Assembly: GCF_029867415.1 (NCBI RefSeq)
Contig: NW_026705763.1
Location: 186,001-250,000 of the forward strand
Length of the DNA: 64,000 nt
DNA from: Vicia villosa
Lineage: Eukaryota > Streptophyta > Magnoliopsida > Fabales > Fabaceae
Direction: 5' to 3'
Shown: piece by piece, positions 10,691 to 21,260 of the stretch
Layout: the number at the start of each line of letters is the position of its first letter
How positions within the stretch are numbered: the stretch's first letter is position 1
The notes under the pieces: generated by a model
What the model was told of the DNA's origin: nothing
The model's input: the letters and a program-made list of their open reading frames with translations, nothing else
The model's database searches: none
Translations under genes and position numbers: made by a program

Positions 10691-13600
10691 ATTGTTTTTT
10701 CAGGATTATTCTTGAAGGATCCAGCGCGCGTACCTCTAGGATGCTTATGATGCATCCTCGTTTCTGACCATCGGATCTTTGCAAATTCAAATCTGAAGGA
10801 CATGGAGATGATGGTCTATCATGGACCATCAAGGGCCAACCTACATCTGATCCAAAGCTAAGCTTTTCTAACTTTTTTTTATTACATAATTTCCTTTAAT
10901 TTCCTTTAGTTTATTTGTATTTTTTATACTTATTCTAAAAATATTGTTTGTTTTATATATAATTACAAAAAATGTTTTATAATTATTTAATCGAAACTTG
11001 ATTTTTCCATAATTTTTCTTTTAATTGTCTTTTTTTAAAAAAACACTAAAAATTGTTATTTTTGTATATGCTTTTAAAATTTTGTTAACTTCGATCCATT
11101 TATAAACCCTGGTAACCTTAGGTTTACTGGTAGGTGTTGCCCATTAACCCTATTTAAGTTTTGGCTCATTCAGGGCTTGCCTTTTGCCATGCCCTTTTTT
11201 GTTCGCCTAAATTATTATTATCTGCCACGTTATAATTGTTGAGATCACTCATGCACTAACATTTTTCCTTCTTCGTGGCTAATTTTCAGGATTAACCAGG
11301 ATCTTTCAGCCACGCGCCATACCAATCGGAAAAGCTAAGTTTCTAATTCTTCTTGTTTAAATATCATTTTGATTTTGATTTTGCCTTTGTGCCTAAAAAA
11401 GAGTTTGCCTCAAAATATTCAATGAATCACACTTACACTCTTCCCAATTATTATCCGTTTAATTCTCAGATGATCAGAGTCAATCGAAGGTTCGAGGAAG
11501 ATCAAGGCTAAAGATGTGTAAATTAATTTTCTGCCTTTATTTTACCCTATAAGGGTTTTATTGTAATAGGTTAGGTTTTATTTTTTCCCCATCCACGCAG
11601 GTGTTTATTGTAATAGCGTAGGACATTTAAATTGCTTTACTTTTCTGCTGTGGTTAGTAATCCTAGGGAGTGAAAGCCTTGAACAGAATTAGGATAACTA
11701 ATTATAAGATAAATAATCGAACTTAATCACGTGATTGTTGCACCCACACACCTTTAGGGTAATTCCTCTTGTTGCCTGTTGCCTTATTAATTGGTTGCCT
11801 TAATTTTGTTGCCTAAAAATAGTCAAGTCCCTCGATTCCGAGGATACCTAAAGCAATGTTGCCTTCAAAGTTATTGAAACTCCCTCGAAGCTTCCTCGGT
11901 AAAATGTGATGATTGTCCCAATTGCTAAGGTATCCTCGCATGATGCCTAAAAAATTAATGACTATTTTATCCTTCCCCGAGACTATCTGCCCTCTTTATG
12001 GTAGGGACAATCTTGTGGCGAACGATTATTCTCGATGACCTTTCGATGACCCTTACATCCATTGAAAAGACTACCTACCCTCCTTACGGTATGGATAGCC
12101 CTTTCAAACGAAAGACTTAAAGAACAGAAAGACATTTAACTTAGGGTAGATACTCTTAACTGCTTGCTCACAACAAACTTTCAAAATACTTTTCACAGTT
12201 CCTTTTCAAAACGATTTTTAAAAGGCTACGCTTATTTACAAGCTAAAGTCCTTATTCAAATCTTTTTCTAAACACACTACATGTCTTTTCAAACAATTCA
12301 AACAAACAAGTGAGCTAATCAATTAAGAGCCCATGGAAAACCATGGATGCAAAGGGTGCTTTACACCTTCCCTTTGTATAACTTACCCCCCGAACTCAAT
12401 CTTTTTAAAAGGTCTTTTCATGTTCTTTTAGCCTTTCTAAATTGGATAAAATAAAAGTCGATGGGGACTCTTGCTTACCGTGACATTTCGAATAAAGTCA
12501 ATTCACCGTATTACAGATGGTATTATGAGATGTATCCAACATGGAACAAAACCAACCAAACTCTAGGAGACCCTTTTTAATGCAACTGCTCTGGAAAATG
12601 TTCAACCCCGACAACAAAGTAAGCGTGGTAATTTTACTTAATGTTTTTGACACTTTAAATTATTTCCTGCTTCTCAGACCTACACTTACTGTCAAACTGT
12701 AGGTATAAAATAGAGATTGAGGTAGAGTTTGAAAAGAAGTCCGCTAACTTTGTATTCTGGGACAAGGAGTGTATTCCTTATGTCGGAATGTCTGCGCATG
12801 CTCTTAGACAGCTTATGAAGAAGGTACTGCAAATATATTTTCACTACATTAGTCAACAATAGCAAAAAATTGTATTCCAATTATTATGATAATCCTCATT
12901 CTATGAACAAGAACTGTTGTTGTTAAATTAACTCCTTTATTCCATATGTTGAAATAAAATGTATTCCTTTATAAGACCTGCTAAGATTAACTAAGCCATC
13001 TCAGAGTTTATACTACAAACATTTCATACTGTCTACAATATCATGAAACCATCATAATTGTCTTCTCTTTTTTTAAATAAATTGAATTATAATTATTCTT
13101 TATTCCAATTGACAATATTATAATACTCATAGACAAACGAGGATCATCCACTTATTTACCCCGAACATCTTGACAATCTTTTGGGCAAGGATTTTGCATT
13201 TCGCGCCAAATATCAGCCTTACTACAAGCAAGCATCGGTCGTGAAACATACTCAGGATCCTGAAGTTCTCAAGATGATAGAGGATACCATCACACCAATT
13301 ATGGTTTTGCATAAATCTTTTTCATTTACTAAGTGGTTCATTATTCATACACCTTACTAATTCTTATGTCATGAAAGATGAGAATGTTAAGGGGAAGACC
13401 AAGATGTACCTTGAAGATATGAGTGCAAATATCACAGTCACTCAACCAATTGTTCCAACAGTAAGTTTCAATACAATACATACTTTTGATCCTTTGGCAT
13501 TTAAACAGTAAAGTATAACAACATTGTGTGACTACAAATCTTTAATTTCTCAAACCACAACTTCTGCTGCACAAAATTGGAGCCCTGAACCAAGCTATAA

Positions 13601-13695
13601 CAAAACACCTTCCAAGAGGTTGTCTCCATCTGATGAAACCCAAGATGTTGAGGACCCTGATAGGTTAACACCGAAACTGTCTGCAACTAAGACTG

Positions 13696-14898
13696 TGAAA
13701 TTCTGGTAAGACATACCCCAGATGTCATATACGATGTTGTGACATCTGGTCTGTCATCAGCTTGGCTGAGGCAGTACATACAGATCCCTCAATTATTTAT
13801 TACATCTAACATCCAGAAGTCTGGAAGTGTCGGGATCCCATATCAGTTCAGTTAACATTAACAAATCTGCTTAGCAGAGATTCTGTGTTAGCACAGTCAT
13901 TAAATCACACACTGATGTCATGCACGATGTTATGACATCCAAACTGAACTTACAAATAAACACTGCAGAAACATAAACAACACAACAGAATTGTTCACCC
14001 AGTTCGGTTCAATCAACCTACTCTGGGGGCATACCAAGCCAGGGATGAAGTCCACTATTAGCAGTATCAATTCAGAGCTAAACTCCCAGTTTACAACTCC
14101 TCACTTAATCACTACCCAATGACCCCTCTACCTAGGTTCTCCCTAGATATGGAATATCTCCATTCCACTCCCAATCATAGCAATGATGTCTAGCAGTCAG
14201 CAATTCAGCCACTGCATCGACAGCTTAAACACCAACAATTTAAATATACATAATGGAGTAGTTCCAAGAACACAATCTTCACTCATTGCTTCACAGCTTC
14301 TGAGTGAATGGAGTAAACCTCTTACCTACAGGGTTCGAGGCACAAATCAGTGACCATCCCACAACCTGGGTGGTTCACTTAAACAACAAACCCTAATGAC
14401 TACATCATGATCGTTAGGTTTACAAGGCTACAAAGATTCCTATATATAACCTGATCCTAGTTGGACTTGGGCTTAAAATCGCAGCACTCCATGCTGTTAC
14501 AAATCAGCAGATTTCTTCTGCTACACACAAGGCCTTTTGATCATAAGTTACCTAATTTATCTCCTAAATTAGTAACTGCTGAAACTTCAATCTTAGATTT
14601 GATTCTTCAATATTCTGACTTGATTCTTTGACCTTTAAGACTGCGTCACATAGGATTACATAATATCCACATAGAATATTCTGTATCTTTTAAAACCAAA
14701 ACTGAATCTTCCTTCCTCAGTTCTGCAGGCGCGATGTCATGGTTAATGTCATGACATTCCTTGTAACATCTTGTTTTAGTACCTGTTTTTGTTCTTTTAA
14801 TATTCGCAAGAGTACATTATGTTATATTCAGCTGCTATTATGTTTTAGCCAAGCATGGATGCCAATAAGACAATAATACAGAATAGAGCATACTAACA
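13696..14898 (-). repeat. 3' LTR of the non-coding copia element
   Basis: It runs from TGAAATTCTGG (13696) to ACTAACA (14898); on the minus strand it begins TGTTAGTATG and ends AGAATTTCA. A minus-strand TATA box is at 14441-14449. Palindromic GATGTCA...TGACATC modules sit at 13721-13746, 13914-13939 and 14733-14758. Confidence 0.9.
14441..14449 (-). promoter_or_regulatory. LTR TATA box
   Basis: TATATATAA on the plus strand reads TTATATATA on the minus strand, in mid-LTR. The same motif is present in the second LTR near 19599. Confidence 0.5.
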
Positions 14899-14900
14899 AT

Positions 14901-14910
14901 CTCCCCCTTT
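14901..14910 (-). other. Polypurine tract of the non-coding copia element
   Basis: CTCCCCCTTT on the plus strand is AAAGGGGGAG on the minus strand, two bases inside the LTR end. This is the common AAAGGGGGAGATTGTTAG junction of plant copia elements. Confidence 0.8.
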
Positions 14911-17900
14911 GGCTTATTTTGGCTAAAACTAAACATAAATAATAAATACACATTAACTCCAAGAGCAGCTGCTTCAACTTTCAGGATACCTAGGCTGAAC
15001 CACATCATAACATCTTCAGTCTGCTTCTACTTTTGTCTTCAAATCTTCCTTTGTTTCTTTTGACAGTAGCAAAATCAGCGTCAGCCTCTCTCCCCCTTTT
15101 TAGCCATAATATGACAAAGATGTATACAATGTCATAATATGCAATGGAAGAACCTGTAACTCCCCCTGCACATGAGGAAGAAGATACGAAAACCAATTCT
15201 TGCCACTGTAGTTCTCCAAGAACTAGCCCTTGTAACTCAGAACACAAATCACAATTGTGTTCATAACTCAGATCACAAATCACAACTAAAACGTCTCCCT
15301 TCTCGAAGACTGAACAAGAAGATGCATGCTCATTGTTATTGCTGTAACACCATTGGTAGAGATCCATGATTTCCCCACCCTGTGTTATTCTGAGCAGATT
15401 TTGGTAGAGGAACCCATCGCAATACCAAATCTGGACGCACCCAACACAAACACACACGAAACACATCTTTGAGAGATTTGATATCTGAAGCCTGCTGCGA
15501 AGATGCTAATTTATAGCCATTGGAGAATCAGAGGAAGTAACGATAGTCTTTGGTCTTGTTCAACGGTCAAACTATTAATTAGGGAACAGTTCTATAAGCA
15601 ATTACTCTTTCCAAAGCAGTTTTTCCTTGCAGCATCAATGTCTTTAACTATGTCATGATATCTTGTCAGACATTGTCCCTCTTTCACCCCTCAAGCACAT
15701 AGCTTAAGATTCTTTAAGAGACTTTGACAAAGCATCCTATGAACCACGTAATAGACCTCCTACTCCTTTACTGACTCACTAGTCATAGACTTCTGTTGTT
15801 CTGATCACCTTCATTATGATGATAGAGTATAAAGACCAAGATAAGTTTCTAGAATTATATCTTGAACTAAGAAGACACTCCCCCTATTTGAGATAATTTG
15901 TGCTTCATACAGGAAAACTTGTAATGATGAATGGAAAATATAAGACGCATCTTCATATCTTCAAGAGCGCACCCTCTGCCCAACTAACTAGCTGACACAC
16001 CTCACTATTACAAAGTAACTCCTTTACAAAAGATACTCACATCAGAATTTAGATGTTATAACATCTTGTATAACATTAAGATACAGTTGAACAGTTCAGT
16101 ACACTCAACTAACTCCACTTCTCTTTCTTCAACAGATTCAAGTCTACCACCTTATCTCCACCTGAAATAATCAACAAATAACCCTTTGACACTTGATGCT
16201 TCCATAGAAAGGTTGCCACAAACTCAACATAAAGAGCTGCCACTTCTTCCACTAGTTGATCATAACCCTACCAAGTTGCACTCTGATCATGGTCTGCCAA
16301 GATAATTAGAAATCCTCCTTGATATGATGTTTCTTATAATGATTAACATACTCTCCAATTAGAATTAGAAGAATCCTTTTTATCCACAACTATGTTGATC
16401 ATCTCACCAAACTTCTGTCTTCATAGTCATACTCACTACTGAAGTCTTCATCATGAAAGTAAACACGAATTGCCAGAACATGTTACCATCACCAAAATCA
16501 GAATCTGCTCATTCTAATCCACATTAAGTTAGAACGGTCACTTCAGACTTAATGTTGCTTCTTCATCCTTCACATGCTAGATTCTAGATAATTTTCCAAA
16601 CCAACAAGATATAGTGATGTTGTGACATCACGCAAGAAATTAGTTTATCTGACTTGAAATCTCATCAATATCTCTGAGTGTTCCACCACCTACACTGATT
16701 GATGTCTTGTCATACTTCATACTCCCCCTGAGAATTACAACATAAGGATGTTTTGAATAATTGTCCTTAACCTGAAGTATTCTTCATTTGGAACTGCCAC
16801 ACTTTCCAAATTTGGAATCCTTAGTTTGCTTGCTTCACAAGATCCAGACTGCCACTTCATGTACCTTGAAATAGAAGAAACTTCTAAATAGCTCTTGAAC
16901 ATCTCTTCAACAGATAGGTCTGAACCTAATCTTTACTGGTGTCTTCAAGTGTTGTGATGTAACATACAAAACAAAGCATCACATACATCTTCTTCTTCTT
17001 CTTCCACATAGTTGATGTAAATATCCAGCTCCCATCAAGATACTCACCATCTCCTATATGTTTCTTCTTCTTGAATCAACTCACCAGTCAACCATTGCCT
17101 TTCTTAATGCTTAATTGAAGATAACACAGAACTATAATTGATGCATAGATCAAATCAGACCATGGACACTTCATACACATACTTAGCTCCCGACAGAGTA
17201 TATGAATCTGTATTCAGGCTGTACATCCAATAAGTACTAAGTCTCCCATCAGAGCACCTATTAGTCACTCAGATAGAATTTGCTGCTCACACCAGGTCCT
17301 TCTAAATGATCTCTTCTTCATACATGAAAGCATTCTTCTTGAAAATGATGTTACAACATCAGTTATGACATCATTCATTTAGACTCTTTGGATTTCTCAT
17401 TCAACATCTCCTGTATGACACTTGGGGAAAGGCAAAGAAAGCACGACCAACATCATCACCTCAGCTACACATCAGTTATGATTAAGGGATAATATATGCC
17501 ATATCTCAATAAACTTTTCTTCAGACTTCTCTTCTGACTTTGAGATAATGGATTCCACAATCTATACCCCATGAGGAGATTTCCTCAACAAGGTTTCTGG
17601 AACAGATTCACTTATGACATAACTCCTGAAAATACCTCAGATTCCACACAGTAATCTGACTCCCTTGAATCATCACACAATATTCAAAGCCATATTTCAC
17701 TATGCACGATACCCAATATTCAGTTTTCACCACTAACTGTTCTATGATTAAGAAAACAATTCACACATCTGGTTCCTTTGACCAAAAGAACATACCAGAT
17801 ATAAGCTCATCTTGAATTTTCATAGAGGTCTTGAAAAGAAAACCTGAATGAATCCTTTCACTTGCACTGAGCTCTACTTCCAACTCCCATAAGCTTATGC

Positions 17901-18839
17901 CTGAAATAAACTGACATTTGGGATGGAAGGTACAGTTGATTGTATTCTGACCAATCAACACAAAAAGCAGATGTCTCCTCTTCCAGATCAGGAGTAGGTT
18001 CCAAACAAATGTACTCACACTACATAAGTTTAGCACCAGAACATCTGTTCTTCAACTGGTAGCTGCATACCAGTATGCCATCAGTTCCTTCTTCTTGGAA
18101 CACACAATTCTTGACAATCTTGGAGATCATCAAACAACTTTGCACATGAATATGAGGAATACTGATCATTTGAACCTCTTCAACCTCAATAACCATGCCT
18201 TTATGAGTGGACTTGAGAAAAGATTTCAAGTATCTTTGACACTTGTACTAAAGTTGGGAACAATCTGCTACAAATTCTGTTGAAAACCATGTAACCCTAG
18301 AGATCTTCTTTTCAAAGATAGGATTATGCATCAGATGCTATGCAGCAGAAAATAGCCATATATCAACAGAGATTACACAATGCTTACTCCCAGAACCAGT
18401 TGTAAGCATGACATCCAAGAATTGCAGCTGAACAATCCAACAATATGCTTGCTTCTTCTTCAAGCAACACAACAAGACCTAACCAATATTCTGACCAGAA
18501 GGAAACAACTAGGCACAAAGAATACCTTATCATTAACTTCACTCCCGCATGAAGGTTTTGACAATCTTCTTCTCTGTACCTTGCTATATGCTAAATAAAA
18601 CACCCCAAATTCTTCACTCCTGCATGAATCATTTGGATATCCTTGAAACCAGTACCACCATCTTCCCTTGCCAAGAGAATACACCTGTTTTGGTCAGTTT
18701 GGTCCAGTCTTCCACACATAGGTCCATCCTCCACTTCTAGGGACCATTCAATATGAACATGAATGTTCAAATAATCATCTACCTCCAACAACCAGAAAGT
18801 ATCTCCCATGGATCTCATCCAGAAATAGACTGGATGCCT

Positions 18840-18851
18840 GCTCTGATACCA
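18840..18851 (-). other. Primer binding site, initiator tRNA-Met
   Basis: GCTCTGATACCA is the complement of TGGTATCAGAGC, directly inside the LTR that starts at 18854. Confidence 0.85.
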
Positions 18852-18853
18852 AT

Positions 18854-20056
18854 TGAAATTCTGGTAAGACAGACCCCAGATGTCATATACGATGTTGTGA
18901 CATCTGGTCTGTCATCAGCTTGGCTGAGGCAGTACATACAGATCCCTCAATTATTTATTACATCTAACATCCAGAAGTCTGGAAGTGTCGGGATCCCATA
19001 TCAGTTCAGTTAACATTAACAAATCTGCTTAGCAGATATTCTGTGTTAGCACAGTCATTAAATCACACACTGATGTCATGCACGATGTTATGACATCCAA
19101 ACTGAACTTACAAATAAACACTGCAGAAACATAAACAACACAACAGAATTGTTCACCCAGTTCGGTTCAATCAACCTACTCTGGGGGCATACCAAGCCAG
19201 GGATGAAGTCCACTATTAGCAGTATCAATTCAGAGCTAAACTCCCAGTTTACAACTCCTCACTTAATCACTACCCAATGACCCCTCTACCTAGGTTCTCC
19301 CTAGATATGGAATATCTCCATTCCACTCCCAATCATAGCAATGATGTCTAGCAGTCAGCAATTCAGCCACTGCATCGACAGCTTAAACACCAACAATTTA
19401 AATATACATAATGGAGTAGTTCCAAGAACACAATCTTCACTCATTGCTTCACAGCTTCTGAGTGAATGGAGTAAACCTCTTACCTACAGGGTTCGAGGCA
19501 CAAATCAGTGACCATCCCACAACCTGGGTGGTTCACTTAAACAACAAACCCTAATGACTACATCATGATCGTTAGGTTTACAAGGCTACAAAGATTCCTA
19601 TATATAACCTGATCCTAGTTGGACTTGGGCTTAAAATCGCAGCACTCCATGCTGTTACAAATCAGCATATTTCTTCTGCTACACACAAGGCCTTTTGATC
19701 ATAAGTTACCTAATTTATCTCCTAAATTAGTAACTGCTGAAACTTCAATCTTAGATTTGATTCTTCAATATTCTGACTTGATTCTTTGACCTTTAAGACT
19801 GCGTCACATAGGATTACATAATATCCACATAGAATATTCTGTATCTTTTAAAACCAAAACTAAATCTTCCTTCCTCAGTTCTGCAGGCGCGATGTCATGG
19901 TTAATGTCATGACATTCCTTGTAACATCTTGTTTTAGTACCTGTTTTTGTTCTTTTAATATTCGCAAGAGTACATTATGTTATATTCAGCTGCTATTATG
20001 TTTTAGCCAAGCATGGATGCCAATAAGACAATAATACAGAACAGAGCACACTAACA
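18854..20056 (-). repeat. 5' LTR of the non-coding copia element
   Basis: This 1203-bp LTR is nearly identical to 13696-14898, with the same length and only a handful of substitutions. It carries the same palindromic modules and TATA box. It is followed by the GACTG duplication and then the last codons of the RPA-like exon. Confidence 0.9.
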
Positions 20057-20107
20057 GACTGCAAGGGCCAAGATCGGAAGGCATAAGGGACACAAATGAT
20101 GATCACC

Positions 20108-20420
20108 AAAACTTCCTTCATATTTTAAGATTGTTGGATCTACATCTTCACTCAGCATATTAAAACAATCTGTTATGTCTTTATGTTCTTATTCTAAACA
20201 AATTTGACTATATGTTGTAATGAATTTTAATCTCACTGAAACTATTTAGTTTTTTGTAATGTTTGACACAATCTATGCTATCAGTGCTACCAGTTTGCTT
20301 TGAACCAATATCATGTCTATTTATTAATCAAACTGCATATCATAAAGCATTGTGGGTTGTTAGTTATCTCCTTTTATACGTTATGCACCTTAGTTTAAGT
20401 GTTATAAGTCAAACAATAAA
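20108..20420 (+). other. 3' flank of the RPA-like remnant (Helitron backbone)
   Basis: This AT-rich stretch follows the RPA-like stop. I see no gene in it. Its last 20 bases (20401-20420) are the left copy of the LINE target duplication, so it joined 28982 directly before the LINE arrived. Confidence 0.6.
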
Positions 20421-21260
20421 ATTATTCTTTATCTATGCACCTTTATATTTCAAGCCTAAGGCATCTTATTTTTCAGGGTATTATCATTTGTTATGTGTAT
20501 CACTTTTTGGTTTAAATTTTGATCTTATAGTTCTTCCAAGGCAATAACAAATACCACTACCAATTTATTTATACATGTTAAACAAAGCTTCATTCTATCA
20601 TATTTGCTTATTTTACATAGTATGAATTAGCATTAACGCATTAAGATCTTCGGCTTAAATTCCTAACCTTAGGGTTAGGGGCCTTGGTTTTGGTGTGGTT
20701 TTTCTAGTTTTTCTGTGTTTTTCTTGAAACAACCTTTGTGTTTTAACATGGATATGAACAATGGAGGATGGTCTGCTGTCCGAAATAATAACCTAAGGAG
20801 AACAAACAAAAGGGGCTCTTATTAGAACTCAGGGAGAGGTAAGGAAGTACTAAGTAATGAAGAAGTGTCGAACATATTCATCACTAACTTCCATGAAGAC
20901 CTAAACGTAAAGGACCTTTTCGAGATATTCAAAGGTTATGGTCTGGTCTTGGAGGTGGCAATCCCACCAAAAAGAGATAAGCAAGGTAAGAGATACGGCT
21001 TTGTGAGATTTAGAAAGGTAGACAGCGTAAGAGATTTAGCAATTAAGTTGGATAACATCTTTATCAGAGGAAGGAAATTGTATGCAAACATCCCTAGGTT
21101 AAACAGAGAAAATAGGGAATTCGCAAAAGAGTACAAGGTTGGGTTGGACAAGAAGAGATCTGAAGCAGGAATAGCTAGAGATAGAGATGATCGTAAAGAT
21201 TTGTACGTGAACAAATTAAGAAGAGCAGATAATACATATGGAAATGTGGTGAAAGGTAGA

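Larger units (their letters stand above)
8614..12515 (+). repeat. Ogre-like LTR (probably 3' LTR), 3.9 kb
   Basis: It begins TGTCATACCCCAAAATTT at 8614 and ends CACCGTATTACA at 12515, the usual Ogre LTR ends. A TATA box (TATATATATTT, 9778-9788) lies about 1.2 kb in. Near the end it has the phrase AAAAGTCGATGGGGACTC, a degenerate form of the stretch found reversed at the start of the LTRs at 21261 and 40777. The flanking pentamers GCAGC and GATGG do not match, and Ogre-type internal sequence precedes it. I therefore read it as the 3' LTR of a longer element, not a solo LTR. Confidence 0.8.
14899..18853 (-). other. Internal region of the non-coding copia element
   Basis: The 3955 bp lack any ORF with a domain I recognise in either strand. 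The palindromic GATGTTA...TAACATC-type module recurs here (16052-16077 and 17347-17372, weaker at 15649-15674). The region is therefore not random filler but shares a cis motif with the LTRs. A short microsatellite (CTT)n is near 16990. Confidence 0.7.
13696..20056 (-). mobile_element. Complete non-coding Ty1/copia element with target duplication GACTG
   Basis: The 6361-bp element has two 1203-bp LTRs (13696-14898 and 18854-20056). The primer site at 18840-18851 matches initiator tRNA-Met, and the polypurine tract is at 14901-14910. The duplications are GACTG at 13691-13695 and 20057-20061. The element is minus-strand. The LTRs differ at fewer than about ten positions, so insertion was recent. 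Yet the 3955-bp internal region encodes no recognisable gag or pol, the longest minus-strand ORF being 153 codons without a domain I know. It must have moved with proteins supplied in trans. The polypurine tract and the tRNA-Met primer site make Ty1/copia the better class. Confidence 0.88.
12516..20107 (+). pseudogene. RPA1-like (replication protein A large subunit) gene remnant, probably Helitron-borne
   Basis: Exon-like blocks read as the C-terminal OB-fold of an RPA1-like single-strand DNA-binding protein. Block 12678-12823 has FVFWDKECIPYVG and is followed by a GT donor. Block 13132-13303 has LIYPEHLDNLLGKDFAFRAK. Block 13377-13459 is shorter. A lysine/serine-rich final exon reaches 13695, with its last codons and a TGA at about 20062-20115. 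The copia insertion at 13696 splits this exon; reading across the GACTG duplication restores a frame that stops 18 codons later. A reading-frame break is seen near 12700, and the upstream N-terminal part is missing, beyond the Ogre-like LTR. Plant Helitrons often carry RPA-like genes next to RepHel, and a RepHel gene lies downstream on the same strand. A host RPA gene is the alternative. Confidence 0.7.

Noticed and set aside
8614..12515. A solo Ogre-like LTR
   Set aside because: Flanking pentamers GCAGC and GATGG do not match and Ogre-type 3' sequence with a purine tract directly precedes it, so a 3' LTR of a longer element is more likely.
15005..15466. A 153-codon minus-strand ORF as a real protein of the copia element
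   Set aside because: Cys/Val-rich reading without any domain I recognise, in a region with no other coding signal. It probably reflects chance.
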